Shown in pieces: positions 1-4,725 of a DNA stretch of 6,047 nt (the first letter of the stretch is position 1; each line of letters begins with the position of its first letter). The position numbers and the translations under genes were made by a program. Source of the DNA: an uncultured bacterium (lineage in GTDB: Bacteria > Desulfobacterota > Desulfovibrionia > Desulfovibrionales > Desulfovibrionaceae); NCBI GenBank assembly GCA_905215675.1, contig CAJMRA010000162.1:1-6047 (forward strand). The letters run 5' to 3'. The notes beneath the pieces were generated by a model. It was not told the DNA's origin. It did no database searches and saw nothing but the letters and a program-made list of their open reading frames with translations.

Positions 1-202
1 TTTACGGGGGCATGAGAGTCGGGCTTCTTTTTGCTGCAAATACTCTTTTTATTTTCAGTGCGTACGAGCAGCTAATTTCAACGGTTGGTTGTGTTTTGCG
101 GTATGTGGTAATCGTGTGGTAGCTGTATAAAAGTTGTCATAATCTTGGTTATGAGATATTTTAAGAAGCCGCCTTTTCAAAAAAAATCATGACGGGGCCT
201 GC

Positions 203-242
203 AAAAATAACGGCGAAAAGCCGCCCCGCCGCTTTCGCGGCG
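203..242 (-). terminator. Tandem hairpins with T-rich tail, possible distal ugd terminator
   Basis: Read on the minus strand, a perfect 6-bp CGCCGC/GCGGCG stem closed by a GAAA (GNRA-type) loop occupies 242-227. A second hairpin follows, CGGC/GCCG with a five-base TTTTC loop, at 223-211. Two G-U pairs could extend the second stem. It is followed directly by TTATTTTTG (210-202). Stem plus T-rich tail fits an intrinsic terminator in the ugd direction, about 320 bases past the ugd stop. The stem nearest the T-run is short, so this is a moderate guess only. Confidence 0.3.
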
Positions 243-445
243 TCATCGCCACGCGGGGGAACATCTTCAAGACACCGTATCCAATGAAGGCCTTGATAAG
301 AAAAAAATCCTGTGGCACGAGCAGCGGCATTCCCCGAATACAACGCGCTGCCCGGACCGAAGCAAGCGGAAAAAACCGCGCTTTTTCCACGAAATGACAG
401 GCCGTATGGTTTGCAACGCAACGCGTTTCAAACTGAAATTGCTCC

Positions 446-465
446 AAGGGGGAGCCCCCTTTTTT
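446..465 (+). terminator. Intrinsic terminator-like hairpin reading rightwards
   Basis: AAGGGG at 446-451 can pair with CCCCTT at 456-461 around a four-base loop. A run of six T begins at 460 and ends at 465. This is a well-formed rho-independent terminator for a plus-strand transcript. No recognised plus-strand gene lies upstream within the window, so the transcript it would end is unknown. It faces ugd, which arrives on the other strand. Confidence 0.42.
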
Positions 466-483
466 CCCCGCGGCAAGGGCGGC

Positions 484-501
484 AAAAAAGGAGTACTCCC
501 C
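484..501 (-). terminator. Palindrome plus T6, possible proximal ugd terminator
   Basis: The 10-bp palindrome GGAGTACTCC (490-499) is flanked by six A at 484-489. Read on the minus strand this is a short hairpin (GGGGA pairing with TCCTT, including two G-U pairs, loop GTAC) followed by six T. It lies about 60 bases past the ugd stop codon, a natural place for termination. The stem is weak, so the call is tentative. It forms a convergent pair with the hairpin at 446-465. Confidence 0.3.
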
Positions 502-561
502 CTCCAAAGGCTGGCCGGCAAGACCGCCCTGCTCTCCTCGCGGAGGCAGTCGTTCCTGCTT

Positions 562-1893
562 CTAATTCTTGCGACCGATACAAAAATAGGCAAAGCCCCG
601 ATCGGCCATGACCGCAGGCGAATACAGATTGCGCCCGTCAAAAAGAATGGGGGCCGTCAGCAGGCTCTTGATTCGATCAAAGTCGGGATTGCGGAACTGA
701 TTCCACTCCGTCACGACCAGCAACGCCTGGGAGCCGTCGCAGACGGCATACTGATCATCCACGATTTCCACCAGCGGATTATCCCGGAAGATATGACGCG
801 CATTATCGGCCGCAACAGGATCGAACGCACGAATCTTCATGCCTTCCGCTGTCAGGGCGGAAATGATGCTGATGGCGGCCGCTTCGCGCATGTCGTCCGT
901 ATTGGCCTTGAAGGCAAGGCCCCAGACGGCGAGCGTCTTGCCCTTCACGCCGCCCTGCGGCGCGAAATATTCTTGGATACGCTCGGCCATGTGGCGCTTC
1001 TGGCGCGCATTGACGGCTTCCACGGCGTTCAGCAGCATGGGCTCCACGCCGGAAGTCTCCGCTGTATGAATCAGGGCCTTGACGTCCTTGGGGAAGCAGG
1101 AACCGCCGTAACCGACGCCCGGATAAATGAACTGGTAGCCGATACGGGAATCCGAACCGATACCCGTACGAACGTCCCGCACGTCGGCGCCCACCCGTTC
1201 GCAAATGGTGGCAATTTCATTGATGAAGGAAATCTTGGTGGCCAGCATGCAGTTGGCCGCATACTTGGTCATTTCCGCGCTGCGCACCCCCATGACAATC
1301 AGCTTGTCGCGGGTACGCGCAAAGGGCGCATACAGCTCGCGCATCACCGATGCGGCCTTTTCGGAGCCGGTGCCGATGACCACGCGATCAGGCTTCATGA
1401 AATCGGCGATGGCGTCGCCTTCCTTCAGGAATTCCGGGTTGGAAACCACTTCAAAGGCAAAATCCCTGCCCCGGGCCTTCAGTTCCTCGCGGATGATGGC
1501 CGTCACGCGATCCGCCGTTCCCACAGGAACGGTGGACTTGTCGACAACGATCAGTTCCTTCTCCATGAGTCGGCCGATCTGGCGGGCAACCTGCTCCACG
1601 TAGTGCAAATCGCAGGAACCGTCTTCGCCGGGAGGCGTTCCCACGCAAATGAACGCGCAATCCGCCCCGTCCAGTCCCTGCGCCAGTTCCGTCGTGAAGG
1701 TCAGCCGTCCGTCGGCGCGGCTGCGCTGCACCATGGGCGCGAGTCCGGGCTCGAAGATGTGCACGGATCCCGCATTCAATTTTTTTACGACATCGGGATT
1801 GACATCCACGCAGGTCACGCTGTTGCCCATTTCCGCAAAGCAGGCAGCGCTTACAAGGCCCACATATCCGGTGCCGATAATGCAAAGTTTCAT
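562..1893 (-). CDS. ugd: UDP-glucose 6-dehydrogenase
   Basis: This enzyme oxidises UDP-glucose twice with NAD+ to give UDP-glucuronate, a cytoplasmic precursor for capsule, exopolysaccharide and LPS sugars. The 443-residue protein has the usual length and all family landmarks. The NAD-binding GTGYVG is at residues 7-12, followed by the strand-end acidic D30. Further motifs are VGTPPGEDG near 84-92, DKSTVPVGT at 118-126 and SNPEFLKEGDAI at 151-162. The central helix carries K210 and N214, and the catalytic cysteine C266 lies in GYGGSCFPKD (261-270). The C-terminal GLAFKANTDDMRE (325-337) has alanine at 330 where proline is common. The ATG (1893-1891) opens directly on the Rossmann strand, with GAGGA at 1908-1904 as a slightly distant ribosome binding site. 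It is transcribed away from the acpS operon and stands alone here, with no glycosyltransferase or epimerase gene in view, so the polysaccharide it serves cannot be named. The closest alternative would be another UDP/GDP-sugar 6-dehydrogenase such as GDP-mannose dehydrogenase. The motifs favour UDP-glucose. Confidence 0.95.
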   Translation of the reverse strand: MKLCIIGTGYVGLVSAACFAEMGNSVTCVDVNPDVVKKLNAGSVHIFEPGLAPMVQRSRADGRLTFTTELAQGLDGADCAFICVGTPPGEDGSCDLHYVEQVARQIGRLMEKELIVVDKSTVPVGTADRVTAIIREELKARGRDFAFEVVSNPEFLKEGDAIADFMKPDRVVIGTGSEKAASVMRELYAPFARTRDKLIVMGVRSAEMTKYAANCMLATKISFINEIATICERVGADVRDVRTGIGSDSRIGYQFIYPGVGYGGSCFPKDVKALIHTAETSGVEPMLLNAVEAVNARQKRHMAERIQEYFAPQGGVKGKTLAVWGLAFKANTDDMREAAAISIISALTAEGMKIRAFDPVAADNARHIFRDNPLVEIVDDQYAVCDGSQALLVVTEWNQFRNPDFDRIKSLLTAPILFDGRNLYSPAVMADRGFAYFCIGRKN

Positions 1894-1954
1894 GGAGAAA
1901 GGTTCCTCGCTTTATCTGAAGCATTACGCGTTGACTTCGTGTGCCGCGCCGCCA

Positions 1955-1987
1955 CAGCCGGGAAGGCTGAACAACCGTGAAACACGG
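1955..1987 (-). promoter_or_regulatory. Two tandem hairpins in the likely ugd leader
   Basis: On the minus strand, CCGTG-TTT-CACGG (1987-1975) is followed five bases later by CAGCC-TTCCC-GGCTG (1969-1955). Both are perfect 5-bp stems. They lie 62-94 bases before the ugd ATG, so they would be in the leader RNA if transcription starts further upstream. No T-run follows, so they are not obvious attenuators. A structural or protein-binding role is possible but unsupported. Confidence 0.25.
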
Positions 1988-2046
1988 GCCCCCGGCGCGA
2001 CGCCATGTTGCCGGGAGCCTCTCCGCCCACGGACGGAAACGCAGGA

Positions 2047-2056
2047 CTCCCGGGAG
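2047..2056. repeat. Perfect 10-bp palindrome with an overlapping 10-bp direct repeat
   Basis: CTCCCGGGAG at 2047-2056 is its own reverse complement. It lies 8 bases upstream of the putative -35 box at 2065. CCGGGAGCCT, which overlaps the palindrome at 2050-2059, also occurs unchanged at 2011-2020, giving two copies 39 bases apart. The position suits an operator or activator site for either divergent gene. In GC-rich DNA such words also arise by chance. Confidence 0.3.
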
Positions 2057-2064
2057 CCTTGCAC

Positions 2065-2093
2065 TTGACGCAGGGCCCGGCACAGGACAAAAT
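2065..2093 (+). promoter_or_regulatory. Candidate sigma70-type promoter for the acpS operon
   Basis: TTGACG (2065-2070) matches five of six -35 bases. It is followed after 17 bases by CAAAAT (2088-2093), which matches four of six -10 bases. The following AAAATTTATTG run is unusually AT-rich for this region. Transcription would begin near 2100, leaving a leader of roughly 85 bases before the acpS ATG. The spacing and position are good and the -10 box is mediocre. Confidence 0.45.
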
Positions 2094-2183
2094 TTATTGC
2101 AGGCAGTTTAGCCGCTTTCCTTCCGTGACGCAAGCCGTCCGCCTCCCCTGCGCGCGCTGCCGTACGAACCCCGGAGAAATGCC

Positions 2184-2558
2184 ATGATTATCGGCCTGGG
2201 CCTCGACGTGACGGAATTGCCGCGCATTGCGCGCATGCATGAAAAATACGGCGACGCCTTTCTCAAAAAGCTGCTTACCCCCAACGAGCAGGCGCATGTG
2301 CCCGCCGCGCCCGTTCCCTTTCTTGCCGGGCGCTTCGCCGCCAAGGAAGCGGCGGTCAAGGCCCTGGGATCAGGCTTCAGCGGCGGTATAGGCCTGCATG
2401 ATATTGAAATCCTGCCCAGCGCCGCCGGAAAGCCGCTGCTCCATTTTCACGGCCCGGCGGCCGCGCTCGCCCTGCGGCTGGAGGTGGAGCAGCAGCACGT
2501 CACCATCACCCACGACCGGCATGTGGCTGCCGCCGTGGTCATTCTGGAGTCCGCATGA
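2184..2558 (+). CDS. acpS: Holo-[acyl-carrier-protein] synthase
   Basis: AcpS transfers the 4'-phosphopantetheine arm from coenzyme A to a serine of apo-acyl carrier protein, switching on fatty acid synthesis in the cytoplasm. The 124-residue product is typical for the small trimeric AcpS family. The N-terminal strand IIGLGLDVTEL carries the magnesium-binding D8 and E11. The second signature GRFAAKEAAVKALG spans 49-62, with the metal/CoA-binding E55 and K59. GKP (82-84) and the C-terminal HDRHVAAAVV also match the family. The ATG at 2184 is preceded by GGAG at 2173-2176 with seven bases between, and opens straight on the conserved first strand, so the start is secure. It is the first gene of the operon, and its stop overlaps the next start in ATGA. 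The usual Desulfovibrio neighbour pdxJ (as I remember it) is not upstream here. Confidence 0.94.
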   Translation: MIIGLGLDVTELPRIARMHEKYGDAFLKKLLTPNEQAHVPAAPVPFLAGRFAAKEAAVKALGSGFSGGIGLHDIEILPSAAGKPLLHFHGPAAALALRLEVEQQHVTITHDRHVAAAVVILESA

Positions 2559-4237
2559 TGGATGCCTTCCTGCGTACCTGCCCTCCCCTGCCCCTGCCGC
2601 AGGAAATGGCGGCATGGGATGCCCGGGCCTTCGAGCTCGGATTGCCGGGCTGCATGCTCATGGAAAATGCGGCCCGCGCCGCGCTCGCTGTTCTCCGCCG
2701 TTACGTACCGCACCTTGAGGGAAAGCATGTCTGGCTGTTCATGGGCGGCGGCAACAACGGCGGCGACGCCGCCGCACTGGCGCGCCATCTGCACGATGCG
2801 CGGGCCCTGCCCGTCGTGGGACACCTGAAACCGCTGTCGTCCTTTCGGGGCGCTGCGGCCGAGCATATCCGCATGGCGCGGGCCGTCGGCGTTCCCTTCG
2901 TCAATCTGGCGGCAACCCTGCGGCACGGAGACGCCACTCCCGCAGCCCTGTCGGCACGTCTCGGACGCCGCCTTGCCCCGAACGATACCGCACGCCGCCC
3001 CCATATCTGCGTGGACGGCCTTCTGGGTACCGATTTTCACGGAAACCTGCGTCCGGACCTGCATGCACTCATAGCCGCGCTGAATTTTCTGTCCCCGCAG
3101 AGTTTTCTGCTCTCCCTTGACATTCCCTCGGGCCTTGACGGAGCCGACGGCCTGCCCTGTCCCATTGCCGTACAGGCCCATGCCACGGCCACCTTTGCCG
3201 CCGCCAAACCCGGCCTTGTCCTGCCGCATGCCCGGCCCTGGACAGGCCGCCTCCATGTCTGCGACATCGGCATGCCGCGCAGCATCCGGGAAAACGGTCC
3301 GTGCAGCGTCCGCCTGCTGCCCCCGGACGCGCCCGCGCGCTTTGCCGCCCCCATGCCGCAGGGCTACAAGAACAGCTATGGGCACGTGGCGATCATCGGC
3401 GGCGCGGGGGGCCTGTCCGGCGCGGCGCATCTGGCCGCACGAGCCGCCTTGCGCGCCGGAGCGGGACTGGTGACGGCGCTGGTTCCCGCGCCCTCGGCCC
3501 CGGCCGTCAAGGGAGGACTGGCGGAAATCATGACGCTCGCCCTCCCCTCTCCCGATGCGGCCGCCCCCTGGCGTTCCGCATGGACGGAGGAAGCGGCCGC
3601 CTTCCTCCGGCGGTGCGACGCCCTCGCCGTGGGCCCCGGCATGGGACGCGGCGACGACGCGCTCCATTTTCTTAAAGAAATACTTGAAGAAGAAAACCGT
3701 CCCCCCGCCGTCTTCGATGCGGACGCCCTCATGCTGCTGGCGCGCGAGCCGCACCTCCTTTCCCGCCTGACGTCCCGGGACATCCTGACGCCGCACCCCG
3801 GCGAAGCGGCCGCCCTGCTGGGATGGACAACGCGGGAAATCCAGACGCAGCGCCGCCGGGCGCTGGCCGCCCTTGCGGCCCAAAGCGCCGCCGCCGTGGT
3901 TCTCAAGGGAGCCGGTTCGCTGGCGGCGCAAGGCGATTCGCCGCAACTTCTCTGCCCGGTCGATGTGCCGCAGCTTTCCGTCGGCGGATCCGGGGACGTC
4001 CTCGCCGGATGCGCCGCCGCCCTGCTTGCCCGGACTCGCGCCCCCGAAGGCTCCGCCCTTGCCGCGCTGGGGGCCGCCCTGCGCCTGCACGCCGCAGCCG
4101 GGCGACAGTGCGCGATGCGCTTCCCCAGCCGGGGTAACGGCGCGACTGAGCTGGCCGAGGCCCTCCCCGCGGCATGGGAAGCCGCGCCCTCCGACGACAC
4201 GCTTCTTTTCGATCAGGATACGGCATGCTTCATCTGA
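2555..4237 (+). CDS. nnrD: Bifunctional NAD(P)H-hydrate epimerase / ADP-dependent NAD(P)H-hydrate dehydratase
   Basis: This 560-residue fusion repairs NADHX and NADPHX, the damaged hydrated forms of the nicotinamide cofactors. The N-terminal NnrE (YjeF_N) half interconverts the R and S epimers. Its motifs are LMENAARAA (35-43), GGGNNGGD (64-71), VDGLLGT (153-159) and LDIPSGLDGADG (188-199). The C-terminal NnrD half is a ribokinase-like dehydratase that uses ADP. Its motifs are KNSYGHVAIIGGAGGLSGAA (272-291), VGPGMG (359-364), FDADAL (387-392), TPHPGE (412-417), VLKGAGS (449-455) and GGSGDVLAG (477-485), whose D481 is the expected catalytic aspartate. Alanine 72 follows GNNGGD where glycine is usual, and GSGD replaces the commoner GTGD or GMGD. 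The start ATG overlaps the acpS stop (ATGA, 2555-2558) with GGAG at 2546-2549. The adjoining ATG at 2558 is an equally possible start. The Ala/Arg/Pro-rich composition matches the GC content. Assignment of both domains is firm. Confidence 0.95.
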   Translation: MMDAFLRTCPPLPLPQEMAAWDARAFELGLPGCMLMENAARAALAVLRRYVPHLEGKHVWLFMGGGNNGGDAAALARHLHDARALPVVGHLKPLSSFRGAAAEHIRMARAVGVPFVNLAATLRHGDATPAALSARLGRRLAPNDTARRPHICVDGLLGTDFHGNLRPDLHALIAALNFLSPQSFLLSLDIPSGLDGADGLPCPIAVQAHATATFAAAKPGLVLPHARPWTGRLHVCDIGMPRSIRENGPCSVRLLPPDAPARFAAPMPQGYKNSYGHVAIIGGAGGLSGAAHLAARAALRAGAGLVTALVPAPSAPAVKGGLAEIMTLALPSPDAAAPWRSAWTEEAAAFLRRCDALAVGPGMGRGDDALHFLKEILEEENRPPAVFDADALMLLAREPHLLSRLTSRDILTPHPGEAAALLGWTTREIQTQRRRALAALAAQSAAAVVLKGAGSLAAQGDSPQLLCPVDVPQLSVGGSGDVLAGCAAALLARTRAPEGSALAALGAALRLHAAAGRQCAMRFPSRGNGATELAEALPAAWEAAPSDDTLLFDQDTACFI

Positions 4238-4701
4238 CATTGACGACACAGGACGACACGGAGCGACTGGGGCGGCTGCTGGCCGACGGCATGCGCGCCG
4301 CCGCCTGCCGCGTCCTGCTCATGCGCGGCGATCTCGGCAGCGGAAAAACCACCCTGGCCCGCGCGCTGGTGGCCGAATTGCCCGGAGGCCGAACCGCCGA
4401 AGTCTCCAGCCCTTCCTTCACGCTCTGCAATCACTACGCCACACGTCCGCCGGTCGTGCATTGCGACCTGTATCGGGGCGGCGGCGCTCCCGACGAACTT
4501 CTCGACGCCCTCGACGACGAACGCAGTCTTGTTCTTGTGGAGTGGGCGGAACAGCTGGCCCCGGCAGATATTCCGCACGATTTTCTGGACATCCGCTGGC
4601 AGACGTGCAAAAGTAAACGACTTGTGACGCTATCCGCTACGGGACCTGCCGCCACGAACGCCCTCGCGCGTCTCTCGGCAGCATGGGATGGAGCGTCATA
4701 A
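4225..4701 (+). CDS. tsaE: tRNA threonylcarbamoyladenosine biosynthesis ATPase TsaE
   Basis: TsaE is the small P-loop ATPase that works with TsaB and TsaD to attach threonylcarbamoyl to A37 of tRNAs reading ANN codons (t6A). The 158-residue product has the Walker A GDLGSGKTT (35-43), VSSPSFTL (60-67), HCDLYR (79-84) and VEWAEQL (105-111), the standard order for the YjeE/TsaE family. The start is set at ATG 4225, because the protein then opens on the family's first strand (LHLTLTTQDD) and AGGA sits at 4215-4218 with six bases between. An upstream in-frame ATG at 4174 would add 17 residues encoded inside nnrD and not typical of TsaE. The gene overlaps the nnrD end by 13 bases, which implies translational coupling. 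TsaB and TsaD partners are not in this window. The C-terminal 30 residues are variable, as in other members. Confidence 0.94.
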   Translation: MLHLTLTTQDDTERLGRLLADGMRAAACRVLLMRGDLGSGKTTLARALVAELPGGRTAEVSSPSFTLCNHYATRPPVVHCDLYRGGGAPDELLDALDDERSLVLVEWAEQLAPADIPHDFLDIRWQTCKSKRLVTLSATGPAATNALARLSAAWDGAS

Positions 4702-4715
4702 CCCGCAATTGCAAT

Positions 4716-4719
4716 GGAA
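4716..4719 (+). promoter_or_regulatory. lysC ribosome binding site that decides its start
   Basis: GGAA at 4716-4719 lies six bases before the ATG at 4726. The alternative in-frame ATG at 4714 has no purine-rich sequence in front of it (CCCGCAATTGCA) and would add only Met-Glu-Thr-Gly. The later start gives MNILVQKFGGTS, the normal beginning of aspartokinases. Confidence 0.55.
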
Positions 4720-4725
4720 ACAGGC

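Larger units (their letters stand above)
1..561. other. Non-coding region downstream of ugd, no convincing gene
   Basis: This stretch has no reading frame that I recognise as a protein. Bases 1-180 are AT-rich (about 40% G+C by hand count), with T-runs near 28-56. From about 190 the DNA becomes GC-rich and full of short inverted repeats. These are a GAAA-loop hairpin at 227-242, a smaller hairpin at 211-223, a G/C hairpin followed by six T at 446-465, and a palindrome next to six A at 484-499. Open frames here give low-complexity translations without family motifs and overlap one another on both strands, so I treat them as chance. A 36-codon hydrophobic frame at 12-122 is discussed in the findings. 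The region is the 3' side of ugd and may also end a plus-strand transcript. Confidence 0.6.
1894..2183. other. Divergent intergenic region between ugd and acpS
   Basis: These 290 bases separate two divergently read genes and must hold both promoters. Seen directly: hairpin CAGCC/GGCTG (1955-1969), hairpin CCGTG/CACGG (1975-1987), the direct repeat CCGGGAGCCT at 2011-2020 and 2050-2059, the palindrome CTCCCGGGAG (2047-2056), and a rightward promoter-like pair at 2065-2093 followed by the AT-rich AAAATTTATTG. I found no convincing -35/-10 pair for ugd. Short open frames here have no family motifs and look like chance. Confidence 0.6.

Noticed and set aside
120..143. TATAAA and CATAAT in the AT-rich left edge as promoter -10 boxes
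   Set aside because: No acceptable -35 element lies 16-18 bases upstream. AT-rich DNA produces such words often.
187..507. Minus-strand frames of 86-124 codons in the left intergenic region
   Set aside because: They overlap one another in different frames, cross terminator-like hairpins and show no family motifs.
394..1980. A 528-codon open frame on the plus strand covering all of ugd
   Set aside because: It is antisense to a gene with complete, well-known motifs. Its translation has no recognisable domain and is His/Arg/Gly-rich, which is typical of the opposite strand of a GC-rich gene.
4174..4224. An earlier start for tsaE adding 17 residues
   Set aside because: The added residues are not typical of TsaE, and the ATG at 4225 has a properly spaced AGGA and opens on the conserved first strand.
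2447..4249. A 600-codon open frame on the minus strand opposite nnrD
   Set aside because: The length comes from the strong GC bias of the real gene. The translation is low in complexity, has no family motif, and runs through parts of acpS and tsaE.
4714..4725. An earlier start for lysC at 4714
   Set aside because: There is no ribosome binding site before it, while GGAA is well placed for the ATG at 4726.
4702..4725. A lysine riboswitch or attenuator in front of lysC
   Set aside because: Only 24 bases separate tsaE from lysC, too few for a riboswitch, and no terminator-like structure is present.
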